A stretch of 47,009 nucleotides of DNA from Rhodospirillales bacterium (GTDB lineage: Bacteria > Pseudomonadota > Alphaproteobacteria > ATCC43930 > CGMCC-115725). The notes under the pieces were generated by a model, which was not told where the DNA came from, did not search any database, and saw only the letters and a program-made list of their open reading frames with translations. Position 1 is the first letter of the stretch. Every line of letters begins with the position of its first letter. Below, in pieces: positions 23,226 through 33,399 of the stretch. Where the stretch lies: the NCBI GenBank assembly GCA_028291405.1, contig JAQGID010000128.1, positions 1-47,009 on the forward strand, given 5' to 3'. Made by a program: the position numbers and the translations under genes.

Positions 23226-23257
23226 TGGGCCGTCTCGTGAAAAATTGCCGTGTCCTT

Positions 23258-23314
23258 TCCTCCCCCCTTGAGGGGGAGGATGGCCGAGGCCATCGGCCTC
23301 GGTCAGGTGGGGGG
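23258..23314 (+). repeat. Left terminal repeat of the DUF559 unit
   Basis: Palindromic block 23258-23279 with core CCCCCTTGAGGGGG. Then comes a hairpin CCGAGGCC-ATC-GGCCTCGG at 23284-23302, then GGTGGGGGG at 23306-23314. The stop codon of the minus-strand DUF559 gene (23303-23305) lies inside it. Confidence 0.8.
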
Positions 23315-23665
23315 ACCGGCGCGGAGCGCCCGAAGAATCTCCAGCAGCACGCCCTCGGTGTTGCCAAGGACGTCATTGTTCCAAAAGCGGATCAAACGAT
23401 ACCCCTGCGCCTCGATCCAGCGAGCCCGCGTGTCGCTCTCATCCGCATGCTGGCCGCCATCGACCTCGACGATCAGCCTCGCCTCTGCGCAAAAGAAATC
23501 GACGACATATCGTCCGAGCGGATGCTGTCGCCGGAACCGAAAACCGCCGAGCTGTTTGTGCCGCAGACGCCACCACAGGCGCATCTCCGCGTCGGTCGGC
23601 GTGCGGCGCAATCGGCGTGCGATCAGCGAGGCCATGGCGCGATCGTGCCATCGCGCGGCCGGCAC
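23303..23665 (-). CDS. DUF559 (Vsr-like endonuclease-fold) protein
   Basis: A 120-residue protein of the DUF559 family, related in fold to very-short-patch-repair endonucleases. FRFRRQHPLGRYVVDFFC, EARLIVEVDGGQH and RLIRFWNNDVL are the conserved blocks, with the acidic residues D and E-x-D expected of a PD-(D/E)xK-type centre. The GTG at 23665 is preferred because the G-run of the right terminal repeat lies five bases upstream and can act as ribosome site; an ATG at 23635 lacks one. The last residues (GPPT) are encoded inside the left terminal repeat. It is antisense to the nuo operon. Nuclease activity is inferred from the family. Confidence 0.8.
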   Translation of the reverse strand: MPAARWHDRAMASLIARRLRRTPTDAEMRLWWRLRHKQLGGFRFRRQHPLGRYVVDFFCAEARLIVEVDGGQHADESDTRARWIEAQGYRLIRFWNNDVLGNTEGVLLEILRALRAGPPT

Positions 23666-23670
23666 CGCTA

Positions 23671-23724
23671 CCCCCCACCCGTCGCCGCTGTCGCGGCGCC
23701 GACCTCCCCCTCAAGGGGGGAGGA
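23671..23724 (-). repeat. Right terminal repeat of the DUF559 unit
   Basis: CCCCCCACC at 23671-23679, a hairpin CGCCGC-TGTC-GCGGCG at 23683-23698, then the 22-base block 23703-23724, the exact reverse complement of 23258-23279. The hairpin differs in sequence from the left one but keeps the fold. Confidence 0.8.
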
Positions 23725-23781
23725 TAGGGTAACGCTCTGTGCTCGACTTGAGGCGTGCACCCGAAGCGGGAGATGCTCCGC

Positions 23782-24396
23782 ATGATCATCTCGACGATCT
23801 GCTTCTATCTCTTCTCCCTCGTCGCCGTCGCCTCGGGCGTCATGGTGATCTCGGCGCGCAATCCCGTGCATTCCGTGCTGTTCCTGATCCTCGCCTTCTT
23901 CAACGCCGCCGGGCTCTTCGTGCTGCTCGGCGCCGAGTTCCTGGCGATGATCCTCGTCGTCGTCTATGTCGGCGCCGTCGCGGTGCTGTTCCTCTTCGTC
24001 GTCATGATGCTCGATATCAACTTCGTCGAGCTGCGCCACGGTGCCCTGCAATATCTCCCGATCGGCGCCCTGGTCGGCTGCGTCCTCCTGGCGGAGCTCG
24101 TGCTGGTCGCCGGCTTCTGGGTCGCCGGGCCGACGCTGTCGGCCGCGGCGACGGCGCCGACCCCGGCGCTGGCGCAGCTCAGCAACACCCAGGCGATCGG
24201 CGCGCTGATCTACACGCGGTATTTCTATGCCTTCCAGGCGGCCGGCGTGGTGCTGCTGATCGCGATGATCGGCGCCATCGTCCTCACCCTGCGCTCGCGC
24301 GAGGGCGTTCGGCGCCAGCGCTCATCGCAGCAGATCAACCGGCTGCGCAGCGACACCGTCGAGGTCGTCCGCGTCAAGATCGGGGAGGGCGTCTAG
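23782..24396 (+). CDS. nuoJ: NADH-quinone oxidoreductase subunit J
   Basis: 204-residue membrane subunit with five helices and the family signature [19 protein letters not shown]. In-frame starts also exist at 23755 (GTG) and 23773 (ATG). I prefer the ATG at 23782 because GGGAG ends ten bases before it and the protein then begins directly with the first helix ([10 protein letters not shown]). It is separated from nuoI by the inserted repeat unit and is followed at once by nuoK. Confidence 0.95.
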   Translation: MIISTICFYLFSLVAVASGVMVISARNPVHSVLFLILAFFNAAGLFVLLGAEFLAMILVVVYVGAVAVLFLFVVMMLDINFVELRHGALQYLPIGALVGCVLLAELVLVAGFWVAGPTLSAAATAPTPALAQLSNTQAIGALIYTRYFYAFQAAGVVLLIAMIGAIVLTLRSREGVRRQRSSQQINRLRSDTVEVVRVKIGEGV

Positions 24397-24397
24397 C

Positions 24398-24709
24398 ATG
24401 CTGACGATCGGTCTCTCGCACTACCTCGTCGTCGCTGCGATGCTGTTTACGCTCGGCATCTTCGGCATCTTCCTGAACCGCAAGAACGTCATCATCATCC
24501 TGATGTCGGTCGAGCTGATCCTGCTCGCGGTCAACATCAACTTCGTCGCCTTCTCGAGCTTCCTGCACGACATGGTGGGGCAGGTCTTCGCGATGTTCGT
24601 GCTGACCGTCGCCGCCGCCGAGGCGGCGATCGGCCTCGCCATCCTCGTCGTCTATTTCCGCAACCGCGGCACGATCGCGGTCGAAGACATCAACCTGATG
24701 AAGGGCTGA
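24398..24709 (+). CDS. nuoK: NADH-quinone oxidoreductase subunit K
   Basis: 103-residue three-helix subunit. The conserved membrane glutamates for proton transfer are in [14 protein letters not shown] and [17 protein letters not shown]. One base separates it from the nuoJ stop, and GGGAGG of the nuoJ end serves as ribosome site. Confidence 0.97.
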   Translation: MLTIGLSHYLVVAAMLFTLGIFGIFLNRKNVIIILMSVELILLAVNINFVAFSSFLHDMVGQVFAMFVLTVAAAEAAIGLAILVVYFRNRGTIAVEDINLMKG

Positions 24710-24713
24710 GGCG

Positions 24714-26645
24714 TTGAGTATCCTCGTCGTCTTCCTGCCGCTCGTCGCGGCCATCATCGCCGGGCTCTTCGGCCGCTTTCTCGGAGACCGCGGTGCGCAG
24801 GTCGTGACCACCGGCGCGCTGCTGATCGCCGCCGTGCTCGCCTGCGTGACCTTCTTCAATGTCGCGATCCAGGGCCACGGCGGCACCGTCGACCTCTTCA
24901 CCTGGATCGACACCGGCGAGCTGCAGGTCCATTGGGCGCTGCGCCTCGACACGCTGAGTGCGGTGATGCTGCTGGTCGTGACCGTCGTCTCCTCGATGGT
25001 GCACGTCTACTCGATCGGCTACATGGCGCACGATCATTCGATCCCGCGCTTCATGGCCTATCTCAGCTTCTTCACCTTCTTCATGCTGATGCTGGTGACG
25101 GCCGACAATTTCGTGCAGATGTTCTTCGGCTGGGAGGGCGTCGGCCTCTGCTCCTACCTGCTGATCGGCTTTTGGTACGACCGGCCGACCGCCAATGCCG
25201 CGGCGATCAAGGCCTTCGTCGTCAACCGCGTCGGCGACTTCGGCTTCTCGCTCGGCATCTTCGCCGTCTTCATGATCTTCGGCTCGCTGCAGTTCGACGC
25301 CGTCTTCGCCGGTGCGCCCGACATCGTCGGCAACACCATCGACTTCCTCGGCTGGCAGGTCGACGCGCTGACCGTCACCTGCATCCTGCTGCTCATCGGC
25401 GCGATGGGCAAATCGGCGCAGATCGGGCTGCACACCTGGCTACCGGATGCGATGGAGGGGCCGACGCCGGTCTCCGCCCTCATCCATGCGGCGACGATGG
25501 TGACGGCGGGCGTCTTCATGCTGGCGCGGCTGTCGCCCCTCTTCGAATACGCGCCGGACGCGCTGGCGGTCGTCGCCGTCGTCGGCGGCACGACGGCGAT
25601 CTTCGCCGCAACGGTCGGCATGGTGCAGAACGACATCAAGCGCGTCATCGCCTATTCGACCTGCAGCCAGCTCGGCTACATGTTCTTCGCAGCCGGCGTC
25701 TCGGCCTATTCCGCGGCGATCTTCCACCTCATGACCCACGCCTTCTTCAAGGCGCTGCTGTTCCTCGGCGCCGGTTCGGTGATCCACGCCATGTCGGGCG
25801 AGCAGGACATGCGCAAGATGGGCGGCATCTGGCGGATGATTCCGGTCACCTACGTCCTCATGTGGATCGGCAGCCTGGCGCTCGCCGGCATCCCGTGGTT
25901 CGCCGGCTATTTCTCCAAGGACACGATCCTCGAGGCGGCCTGGGCGGCGGGGACCGGCGTCGGCCATTATTCCTATGCGATGGGCGTCTTCGCCGCCTTC
26001 CTCACGGCCTTCTATTCCTGGCGCCTCATCATCATGACCTTCCACGGCGCGCCGCGCGCCGATCACGAGGTCATGCATCACGTCCACGAGTCGCCGAAGG
26101 TGATGCTGTGGCCCCTGGTCGTGCTGGCGCTCGGCGCGATCTTCGCCGGCGCGATCGGCTTCGAGTATTTCGTCGGCGAGGACCGCGCCGAGTTCTGGCG
26201 CGAGGCGATCCTCGTCCTGCCCGAGCACGACAGCGTAGGCGCCGCACATCACGTTCCGGCCATCATCTCGCTGCTGCCGCTGATCGCGGCGGTTCTCGGC
26301 ATCGCGACCGCCTACCTGTGCTACATGTTCCGTCCCGAGATCCCGGCGATAATGGCGCGGCGCTTCCGCGGGATCTATCTGTTCCTGCTCAACAAATGGT
26401 ATTTCGACGAGCTCTACGACGCGATGATCGTGCGGCCGGTGTTGGCGCTGGCCTACGGTCTCTGGAAGAAGGGCGACGGCACGGTGATCGACGGTTTCGG
26501 CCCCGACGGCATCGCCTCGGTGACCCGCGGTCTCGCGGTGCGCGCCGGCAGGCTGCAGACCGGCTATCTCTACCACTACGCCTTCGCCATCCTGATCGGC
26601 GTCGTCGTGATGGTGAGCTGGTACCTGCTGCGGATCGGCGGGTGA
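24714..26645 (+). CDS. nuoL: NADH-quinone oxidoreductase subunit L (proton-pumping antiporter-like)
   Basis: 643-residue subunit with about 16 helices and the long lateral amphipathic helix near the C-terminus. Landmarks are [38 protein letters not shown] and [18 protein letters not shown]. The start is TTG at 24714, with GAGG just before it; the next residues [19 protein letters not shown] match NuoL N-termini. A TTG start may lower its translation relative to neighbours. Confidence 0.95.
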   Translation: MSILVVFLPLVAAIIAGLFGRFLGDRGAQVVTTGALLIAAVLACVTFFNVAIQGHGGTVDLFTWIDTGELQVHWALRLDTLSAVMLLVVTVVSSMVHVYSIGYMAHDHSIPRFMAYLSFFTFFMLMLVTADNFVQMFFGWEGVGLCSYLLIGFWYDRPTANAAAIKAFVVNRVGDFGFSLGIFAVFMIFGSLQFDAVFAGAPDIVGNTIDFLGWQVDALTVTCILLLIGAMGKSAQIGLHTWLPDAMEGPTPVSALIHAATMVTAGVFMLARLSPLFEYAPDALAVVAVVGGTTAIFAATVGMVQNDIKRVIAYSTCSQLGYMFFAAGVSAYSAAIFHLMTHAFFKALLFLGAGSVIHAMSGEQDMRKMGGIWRMIPVTYVLMWIGSLALAGIPWFAGYFSKDTILEAAWAAGTGVGHYSYAMGVFAAFLTAFYSWRLIIMTFHGAPRADHEVMHHVHESPKVMLWPLVVLALGAIFAGAIGFEYFVGEDRAEFWREAILVLPEHDSVGAAHHVPAIISLLPLIAAVLGIATAYLCYMFRPEIPAIMARRFRGIYLFLLNKWYFDELYDAMIVRPVLALAYGLWKKGDGTVIDGFGPDGIASVTRGLAVRAGRLQTGYLYHYAFAILIGVVVMVSWYLLRIGG

Positions 26646-26655
26646 GGGGACGATC

Positions 26656-28179
26656 ATGAGCTCCTTCCCGATCCTCTCGCTGGCGACCTTCCTGCCGCTC
26701 ATCGGTGCGGCCTTCATCCTCATCCTGCGCGGCGCGCCCGACATCGTTGCCCGCAACGCTCGCTGGATCGCGCTCTGGACCTCGCTGATCACCTGCGTCC
26801 TGTCGCTCTTCCTGTGGGCCGGCTTCGACCCGGCGACGCCCGAGTTCCAGTTCGTCGAGCATGCCGATTGGCTGCCGGCGTTCAGCATCGCCTACCACAT
26901 GGGCATCGACGGCATCTCGCTGTTTTTCGTCCTGCTGTCGACCTTCCTGACGGTGCTCTGCGTCGGCGCGAGCTGGGTCTCGATCACCGTCCGGGTGAAG
27001 GAATACATGGTCGCCTTCCTCGTGCTCGAGACGCTGATGGTCGGCATGTTCTGCGCCCTCGACCTCATCCTCTTCTACATGTTCTTCGAGGGCGTCCTCA
27101 TCCCGATGTTCCTGATCATCGGGATCTGGGGCGGGCCGCGGCGGGTCTACGCCTCGTTCAAGTTCTTCCTCTATACGCTGCTCGGCTCGGTGCTGATGCT
27201 GCTCGCCATCCTGGCGATCTACGTCCAGACCGGCACGACCGACCTGCCGACCGCGATGGCCTACGACTTCCCGGTCGGGCTGCAGAAATGGCTGTTCCTC
27301 GCCTTCTTCGCGTCCTTCGCGGTCAAGGTGCCGATGTGGCCGGTCCATACTTGGCTGCCCGACGCGCATGTCGAGGCGCCGACCGCCGGCTCGGTCATCC
27401 TCGCCGGCGTGCTGCTGAAGATGGGCGGCTACGGCTTCGTCCGCTTCTCGCTGCCGATGTTCCCGGTGGCGACGGAGTATTTCACGCCGCTGATCTTCAC
27501 CCTCAGCATCGTCGCGATCATCTACACCTCCCTCGTCGCGCTGGCGCAGGAGGACATGAAGAAGCTGATCGCCTATTCCTCTGTGGCGCACATGGGCATC
27601 GTGACGCTCGGCATCTTCACGGTGACGGAGGAGGGGCTGCAGGGCGCCGTCCTGCAGATGCTGAGCCACGGCATCGTCTCCTCGGCGCTGTTCCTCGTCG
27701 TCGGCGTCGTCTACGACCGGCTGCACACCCGCGATATCGCGCGTTACGGCGGGCTTGCCGACAACATGCCGAAATACGCCTTCGTCTTCATGGCGTTCAT
27801 GCTGGCCTCGGTCGGCCTGCCGGGGACGAGCGGCTTCGTCGGCGAATTCCTCGTCCTGCTGGGGACGTTCCAGGTCAACACCTGGGCGGCCTTCCTCGCG
27901 ACGACCGGTACGATCCTCAGCGCCGCCTACATGCTCTATCTCTACCGCCGCGTCGTCTTCGGCAAGATTACCCGCGAGGACGTCAGGCGGATGCTCGATC
28001 TCAGCCCGCGCGAGATCGCGATCTTCGCGCCGCTGATCGTGCTGGTGCTGTGGATGGGCATCTATCCCGCGTCCTTCCTCAAGCCGATGCAGGCCTCGGT
28101 CGCCAATCTGATCGAGCGCGTCGAAAGCGCGCAAAAGGCGGCGCACCTCGAAACCGTGCCGAGGGTCGCGGTGCGATGA
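26656..28179 (+). CDS. nuoM: NADH-quinone oxidoreductase subunit M
   Basis: 507-residue antiporter-like proton channel with about 14 helices. [20 protein letters not shown] and [14 protein letters not shown] are the signatures. A GAGGGG ribosome site lies eight bases before the ATG. It is followed after 37 bases by nuoN. Confidence 0.97.
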   Translation: MSSFPILSLATFLPLIGAAFILILRGAPDIVARNARWIALWTSLITCVLSLFLWAGFDPATPEFQFVEHADWLPAFSIAYHMGIDGISLFFVLLSTFLTVLCVGASWVSITVRVKEYMVAFLVLETLMVGMFCALDLILFYMFFEGVLIPMFLIIGIWGGPRRVYASFKFFLYTLLGSVLMLLAILAIYVQTGTTDLPTAMAYDFPVGLQKWLFLAFFASFAVKVPMWPVHTWLPDAHVEAPTAGSVILAGVLLKMGGYGFVRFSLPMFPVATEYFTPLIFTLSIVAIIYTSLVALAQEDMKKLIAYSSVAHMGIVTLGIFTVTEEGLQGAVLQMLSHGIVSSALFLVVGVVYDRLHTRDIARYGGLADNMPKYAFVFMAFMLASVGLPGTSGFVGEFLVLLGTFQVNTWAAFLATTGTILSAAYMLYLYRRVVFGKITREDVRRMLDLSPREIAIFAPLIVLVLWMGIYPASFLKPMQASVANLIERVESAQKAAHLETVPRVAVR

Positions 28180-28216
28180 CCATGCGCGTGCCTCTCACCC
28201 GAAGCGAGCTGAACTG

Positions 28217-29665
28217 ATGCCGCTGACCCCGTTCCCGAGCCTCTTCCCGGCGCTGCCCGAGCTGTTCCTCATCTGCGCGGCGATGGCGCTGCTGATGGTC
28301 GGCGCGTTCCGCGGCGAGGGCTCGGCCCGTCTCGTCTCGTGGCTCGCCGTCCTTGCCCTCGTCGTTACGATCGGCCTCGTCGTCGTCGTCGGCCCCGCCC
28401 GGCAGGTCGGGCTCAACGGGCTCTTCATCACCGACGGCTTCGCGTTCTTCATGAAGGTGCTGGTGCTGATCGGCTCGGCGCTCTCGATCGTCATGTCGAT
28501 GGGCTACAACGAGCGCGAGGGCATCGCCCGATTCGAGTTCCCGGTCCTCATCCTGCTCGCCACGCTCGGCATGCTGATGATGATCTCGGCGCACGATCTC
28601 ATCAGCCTCTATATCGGGCTCGAGCTGCAGAGCCTGGCGCTCTACGTCTGCGCCGCCTTCAAGCGCGACAGCGTCGCCTCGACCGAGGCCGGGCTCAAGT
28701 ATTTCGTGCTCGGCGCGTTGTCGTCGGGGATGCTGCTCTACGGCTGCTCGCTGATCTACGGCTTCTCCGGCACGACCAGCTTCGACCAGCTGGCGCAGAG
28801 CTTCGCGGCGGGCCAGGCCTCGACCGGCATCATCGTCGGCATCGTCTTCGTCTCGGTCGGCCTCGCCTTCAAATGCTCGGCGGTGCCGTTCCACATGTGG
28901 ACGCCCGACGTCTACCAGGGCGCTCCGACGCCGGTCACCGCCTTCTTCTCGATCGCGCCCAAGGTCGCCGCCGTCGCGCTCTTCATCCGCTTCCTCGTCG
29001 AGCCGTTCGGCGGCCTCGCCGGCGAGTGGCGGCAGATCATCCAGTTCATCGCTATCGCCTCGATGCTGCTCGGCGCCTTCGCGGCGATCAACCAGCGCAA
29101 TATCAAGCGGCTGATGGCCTACAGCTCGATCGGCCACGTCGGCTATGCGCTGATCGGACTCGCGGCCGGCACCGAGGACGGCATCACCGGCGTTCTCATC
29201 TACATGGCGATCTACATCTTCATGAACGTCGGCACCTTCGCCGTCATCCTCAGCATGCGCCGCAACGGCAAGATGGTCGAAGGCATCGACGAGCTCGCCG
29301 GCCTCGGCAAGACACAGCCGGCGATGGCGCTGGCGCTCGGCATCTTCATGTTCTCGATGGCGGGGATCCCGCCGCTCGCCGGGTTCTTCTCCAAGCTCTA
29401 CGTCTTCATGGCGGCGATCAACGCCGGCCTCGTCCCGCTGGCGATCATCGGCGTCGTCTCGAGCGTCGTCGGCGCGTTCTACTATCTGCGCATCGTCAAG
29501 CTGATGTATTTCGACGAGCCGACCGGCGTCTTCGACCGGCCGATCGGCCGCGAGATCCAGGCCGTGCTGATCGTCGCGGCGACGGTCGTCATGCTGTTCT
29601 TCATCGTCCCGGCGCCGCTGGTGTCGGGCGCCGGTGCTGCGGCGGCCTCGCTCTTCCCCGGATGA
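28217..29665 (+). CDS. nuoN: NADH-quinone oxidoreductase subunit N
   Basis: 482-residue antiporter-like membrane subunit, last of the 14 nuo genes. [20 protein letters not shown] and [14 protein letters not shown] identify it. Its stop overlaps the start of birA as ATGA, so the biotin ligase is translationally coupled to the complex I operon. Confidence 0.97.
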   Translation: MPLTPFPSLFPALPELFLICAAMALLMVGAFRGEGSARLVSWLAVLALVVTIGLVVVVGPARQVGLNGLFITDGFAFFMKVLVLIGSALSIVMSMGYNEREGIARFEFPVLILLATLGMLMMISAHDLISLYIGLELQSLALYVCAAFKRDSVASTEAGLKYFVLGALSSGMLLYGCSLIYGFSGTTSFDQLAQSFAAGQASTGIIVGIVFVSVGLAFKCSAVPFHMWTPDVYQGAPTPVTAFFSIAPKVAAVALFIRFLVEPFGGLAGEWRQIIQFIAIASMLLGAFAAINQRNIKRLMAYSSIGHVGYALIGLAAGTEDGITGVLIYMAIYIFMNVGTFAVILSMRRNGKMVEGIDELAGLGKTQPAMALALGIFMFSMAGIPPLAGFFSKLYVFMAAINAGLVPLAIIGVVSSVVGAFYYLRIVKLMYFDEPTGVFDRPIGREIQAVLIVAATVVMLFFIVPAPLVSGAGAAAASLFPG

Positions 29666-30462
29666 CCGGGCGGCTCGCAACGTCGCCGGCAAAATCATCC
29701 CCTGATTTACCGACGGCGCCGATCCTGCCGCCGGAGTTCCGACTGCTCGACTACGACCGTCTCGGCAGCAGCAACGACGAGGCCAAGGATCTGGCGCGCG
29801 GCGGCGCCGGCCACGGCACGGTCGTCTGGGCGCGGCGCCAGGATTCGGGCCACGGCCGCCGCGGCCGCGCCTGGGCGAGCCCGGAGGGCAGCCTCGCGGT
29901 CTCCTTCATTCTCCGGCCCGGCTGCCGCCCCGCGGTCGCGGCGCAGCTCGGCTTCGTCGCCGCCCTCGCGCTCGGCGATGCGCTCGCGCCGCATCTGCCG
30001 GCGGGGTCGCTCAGCTGCAAATGGCCGAACGATTTGCTGGTCGACGGCTGCAAGCTCTCCGGCATCCTCCTCGAATCGGAGACCGGACCGGCGGAGACGC
30101 TGTCGTGGATCGTCATCGGGATCGGCGTCAACATCGTCGACTATCCCCGCGACACGGCGATGCCGGCGACCTCGCTGCGCGCCGCCGGCTGCGAGGCGAT
30201 CGATGCCGCGACGCTGCTCGGGCTGCTCGCGCGGGCGCTGCTTTCCTGGTACGGCACCTGGCTTCGCGACGGCTTCGCGCCGGTCCGCGGGGCGTGGCTG
30301 CAGCGCGCCGCCGGGCTCGGCGAGGCGATCACCGTCCGCCTGCCGCATGAGACGATCGCCGGACGTTTCGCCGGTCTCGACGAGGGCGGCTCGCTGATCC
30401 TCGATGGTCCCGCCGGGACGCGTCTCGTCGCCGCCGGCGAGATCTTTCCGGTCGGCAGCTGA
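29662..30462 (+). CDS. birA: Biotin-[acetyl-CoA-carboxylase] ligase, single-domain
   Basis: 266-residue biotin protein ligase without the N-terminal helix-turn-helix of E. coli BirA, so it should not repress biotin genes. The biotinyl-AMP site reads [10 protein letters not shown], where most relatives have GRGRRG; the first Arg is His here, but the Arg matching E. coli Arg118 is kept. [17 protein letters not shown] carries the catalytic Lys. It attaches biotin to carboxylases. ATGA overlap with nuoN and position before coaX are typical of alphaproteobacteria. Confidence 0.94.
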   Translation: MTGRLATSPAKSSPDLPTAPILPPEFRLLDYDRLGSSNDEAKDLARGGAGHGTVVWARRQDSGHGRRGRAWASPEGSLAVSFILRPGCRPAVAAQLGFVAALALGDALAPHLPAGSLSCKWPNDLLVDGCKLSGILLESETGPAETLSWIVIGIGVNIVDYPRDTAMPATSLRAAGCEAIDAATLLGLLARALLSWYGTWLRDGFAPVRGAWLQRAAGLGEAITVRLPHETIAGRFAGLDEGGSLILDGPAGTRLVAAGEIFPVGS

Positions 30463-30472
30463 GGGGCCGGCG

Positions 30473-31267
30473 ATGCTCCTCGCGATCAACGCCAACAACA
30501 CGAACACGGTCTTCGCGGTTTACGACGGACCGACGCTGCGCGGTGCCTGGCGCTGCGCCACCGACCCCAGGCGCACCGCCGACGAGTACGTCGTCTGGCT
30601 GACGCAGCTCATGGGCTTCGCCGGGCTCGGCCGCGAGGCGATCGACGCCGCCATCCTCTCGAGCGTCGTCCCGGCGACGGTCTTCAACCTCAAGACGCTG
30701 TGCCGCCGCTATTTCGACTGCGATCCGCTGGTCGTCGGCGAGCCGGGCTGCCGCCTCGGCATCAAGATCCTGATCGACCGGCCGGAGGAGCTCGGCGCCG
30801 ACCGCATCGTCAACGCCGTCGCCGGCATGGACCGCTACACGGCCCCCCTCATCATCGTCGATCTCGGCACCGCCACCACCTTCGACGTCATCGATGCCCG
30901 GGGCAATTACGTCGGCGGCGTCATCGCGCCGGGGATCAACCTGTCGCTGCAGGCGTTGGAGCTCGCGGCGGCCAAGCTGCCGCATGTCGCGATCGAGCGC
31001 ACCCAAAAGGTCATCGGCAAGAGCACGGTTCCGGCGATGCAGTCGGGCCTGTTCTGGGGCTATGTCGGGCTGATCGAAGGGCTGGTCGAGCGCATCCGCA
31101 AGGAGTTCGGCGCGCCGATGAATGTCGTTGCGACCGGCGGCCTCGTCCCGCTTTTCGCCGGCGCCTCGCCGGTGATCGAGAATATCGACCCGGATTTGAC
31201 ACTCTGGGGCATGCAGCTCATCCATAAATTGAACACGAAGAAGGGACGACGGCCATCGCACGCATGA
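30473..31267 (+). CDS. coaX: Type III pantothenate kinase
   Basis: 264-residue enzyme for the first step of coenzyme A synthesis. The second phosphate motif DLGTATTFDVID, GADRIVNAVAG and GGVIAPGI are normal. The first motif, usually DxGNT, reads INANNTNT, so its Asp is Asn and its Gly is Asn. The ATG at 30473 has GAGG eight bases before it. The stop overlaps the RNase J start as ATGA. Confidence 0.93.
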   Translation: MLLAINANNTNTVFAVYDGPTLRGAWRCATDPRRTADEYVVWLTQLMGFAGLGREAIDAAILSSVVPATVFNLKTLCRRYFDCDPLVVGEPGCRLGIKILIDRPEELGADRIVNAVAGMDRYTAPLIIVDLGTATTFDVIDARGNYVGGVIAPGINLSLQALELAAAKLPHVAIERTQKVIGKSTVPAMQSGLFWGYVGLIEGLVERIRKEFGAPMNVVATGGLVPLFAGASPVIENIDPDLTLWGMQLIHKLNTKKGRRPSHA

Positions 31268-32931
31268 CGCCGAACGATATTTTGCCGGATCCGAACGAGC
31301 TGATCTTCCTGCCACTCGGCGGGGTGGGCGAGATCGGCATGAATCTGACGCTCTACGGCTATCGCGGCCAATGGCTGATGGTCGATTGCGGCGTCACCTT
31401 CGCCGATGATTCGATGCCGGGGATCGACCTCATCATGGCCGACCCCGCCTTCATCGCCGAGCGCCGCGACAGTCTCGTCGGCCTCGTCGTGACGCATGGC
31501 CACGAGGACCACATCGGCGCCATCGCGCATCTCTGGCGGCGCTTCCGCTGCCCGATCTACGCGACGCCGTTCACCCGGGCGCTGCTCTACGAAAAGCTCG
31601 TCGAGGGCGGGCTGCAGAACGAGGTCGCGATCACCGAGGTGCCGCTCTCCGGCCGCTTCGTGCTCGGCCCCTTCGACATCGAGCTGATCTCGCTGACCCA
31701 TTCGATCCCCGAGCCCAACGCCCTCGTGATCCGCACCGCCGCGGGCACGATCCTCCATACCGGCGACTGGAAGCTCGACCCCGATCCGCTGATCGGCGAC
31801 CTTGCCGACGAGGCGGCGCTGCGCCGCGTCGGCGAGGAGGGCGTCCTCGCGATGGTCTGCGATTCGACCAATGCGCTGCGGCCGGGCAACTCCGGCTCGG
31901 AAGGCGACGTCCGCGATGCGCTGCTGGGCCTCATCGGCCGCTACGAGCAGCGCGTCGCGATCGCCTGCTTCGCCTCCAACGTCGCGCGGCTGCTGTCGAT
32001 CGCCGCCGCCGCCCAGGCGCACGATCGCAGCGTCGCGCTGGTCGGCCGCTCGCTGTGGCGGATCTACAAGGCGGCGCGCGACACCGGCTATCTCCGCGAC
32101 CTCCCGGAGTTCCTCACCGAGGACGAGGCGGGTTTCGTGCCGCGCGACAAGATCCTGCTGGTCTGCACCGGCAGCCAGGGTGAGCCGCGCTCGGCCCTGG
32201 CGCGAATCGCCGCCGGCGACCATCCGCATATCGGCCTCACCGAAGGCGATACGGTCATCTTCTCCTCGCGCATCATCCCCGGCAACGAGCGGGCGATCGG
32301 GCGACTGCAGAATCGCCTCGCCCAGCGCGGCGTCGCGGTTGTCACCGAGCACGATCATTTCGTCCATGTCTCGGGCCATCCGGCGCAGGACGAGCTGAAG
32401 CGCATGTACGAGCTGGTGCAGCCGCGCATCGCCGTGCCGGTCCACGGCGAGGCGCGGCATCTCATCGGCCATGCCGAATTGGCGCGCTCCTGGGGCGCCG
32501 CCGAGGCGGTCGTCGCCTCGAACGGCGCGATGGTGCGATTGGCGCCGGGGCCGGCCGAGATCGTCGACAACGTCCCCGTCGGCCGGCTAGTGCTCGACGG
32601 CAAGCAGCTGCGCCCTTTCGCGAGCAGCGCCCTCAAGAGCCGCCAGCGCATGGTGTTCAACGGCACCGCGGTGGCGACGATCGTGCTCGACGGCAAGGGC
32701 AAGCTGCTCGCCAGACCGGTCGTCACGGTGCACGGGCTGATCGAGGACGATAATTCCGGCGAGATCGACGAGCTGTGCGACGCGATCGGCCGCGCCCTCA
32801 ACGAGCTGGGCCCGGCACAGCGCCGCGACGACGCGGTCGTGCGCGAGGCGGCGCGACTGGCGGTGCGCCGGCGCCTCAAGGCGGACTACGGCAAGGCGGC
32901 CGTCACCGACATCCACCTCGTCCGCATCTGA
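31264..32931 (+). CDS. rnj: Ribonuclease J
   Basis: 555-residue metallo-beta-lactamase/beta-CASP ribonuclease acting in RNA decay and processing. The zinc motif THGHEDHIGAI, then HTGDWKLDPDP, and the beta-CASP part with CTGSQGEPRSALARIAAGDH are all present, followed by VPVHGEARHL and the C-terminal domain. Coupled by ATGA overlap to coaX. Alphaproteobacteria commonly have RNase J here. Confidence 0.95.
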   Translation: MTPNDILPDPNELIFLPLGGVGEIGMNLTLYGYRGQWLMVDCGVTFADDSMPGIDLIMADPAFIAERRDSLVGLVVTHGHEDHIGAIAHLWRRFRCPIYATPFTRALLYEKLVEGGLQNEVAITEVPLSGRFVLGPFDIELISLTHSIPEPNALVIRTAAGTILHTGDWKLDPDPLIGDLADEAALRRVGEEGVLAMVCDSTNALRPGNSGSEGDVRDALLGLIGRYEQRVAIACFASNVARLLSIAAAAQAHDRSVALVGRSLWRIYKAARDTGYLRDLPEFLTEDEAGFVPRDKILLVCTGSQGEPRSALARIAAGDHPHIGLTEGDTVIFSSRIIPGNERAIGRLQNRLAQRGVAVVTEHDHFVHVSGHPAQDELKRMYELVQPRIAVPVHGEARHLIGHAELARSWGAAEAVVASNGAMVRLAPGPAEIVDNVPVGRLVLDGKQLRPFASSALKSRQRMVFNGTAVATIVLDGKGKLLARPVVTVHGLIEDDNSGEIDELCDAIGRALNELGPAQRRDDAVVREAARLAVRRRLKADYGKAAVTDIHLVRI

Positions 32932-32976
32932 CGCTATGATGGTGCGCGACGCGGCTCAGCGGGATTCGTTCGCAGC

Positions 32977-33381
32977 ATGATCGGCAGGCTCAATCACGTC
33001 GCGATCGCGGTGCCCGACGCCGGAAAGGCGGCGCTGCTCTATCGCGAGACGCTGGGCGCCGCCGTCTCGGCGCCCCTCGCGCTGCCGGCGCATGGCGTCA
33101 CGACCGTCTTCGTCGAGCTCCCCAATACCAAGATCGAGCTGCTCGAGCCGCTCGGCGCCGACTCGCCGATCGCCGCCTTCCTCTCGCGCCACCCCGAGGG
33201 CGGGCTGCACCATCTCTGCTACGAGGTCGACGACATCGGCGTCGCGCGCGATCGCCTGGTCGCCGCGGGTGCGCGTATCCTCGGCGACGGCAAGCCGCGA
33301 CCGGGCGCGCACGGCAAGCCGGTGCTCTTCCTGCATCCCAAGGATTTCCTCGGGACGCTGATCGAGCTCGAGCAGGTATAA
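32977..33381 (+). CDS. mce: Methylmalonyl-CoA epimerase
   Basis: 134-residue VOC-fold enzyme that interconverts the R and S forms of methylmalonyl-CoA in propionyl-CoA use. It begins with the metal ligand His in IGRLNHVAIAVPD. GGLHHLCYEVDDI and LIELEQV supply further ligands. It follows rnj by 45 bases and precedes the DUF1467 gene. Confidence 0.92.
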   Translation: MIGRLNHVAIAVPDAGKAALLYRETLGAAVSAPLALPAHGVTTVFVELPNTKIELLEPLGADSPIAAFLSRHPEGGLHHLCYEVDDIGVARDRLVAAGARILGDGKPRPGAHGKPVLFLHPKDFLGTLIELEQV

Positions 33382-33399
33382 CGGGAGCATCCTGACGCG

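Larger units (their letters stand above)
23258..23724. mobile_element. DUF559 unit with terminal inverted repeats, inserted between nuoI and nuoJ
   Basis: A compact 467-bp block. Its two ends share a perfect 22-base inverted repeat (23258-23279 and 23703-23724) that is itself nearly palindromic, centred on CTTGAG. Inside this, each end has a small hairpin, then a 9-base inverted repeat, GGTGGGGGG at 23306-23314 and its complement at 23671-23679. The only gene between them is a DUF559 gene on the minus strand. No clear target-site duplication is seen. Palindromes of this CCTCCCCC/GGGGGAGG type are frequent between genes in many alphaproteobacteria. That the whole unit moves is inferred from its structure and position. 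Confidence 0.6.

Noticed and set aside
24714-24716. TTG start of nuoL as a sign of a damaged gene
   Set aside because: A ribosome site precedes it and the N-terminus matches the family, so it is an ordinary alternative start.
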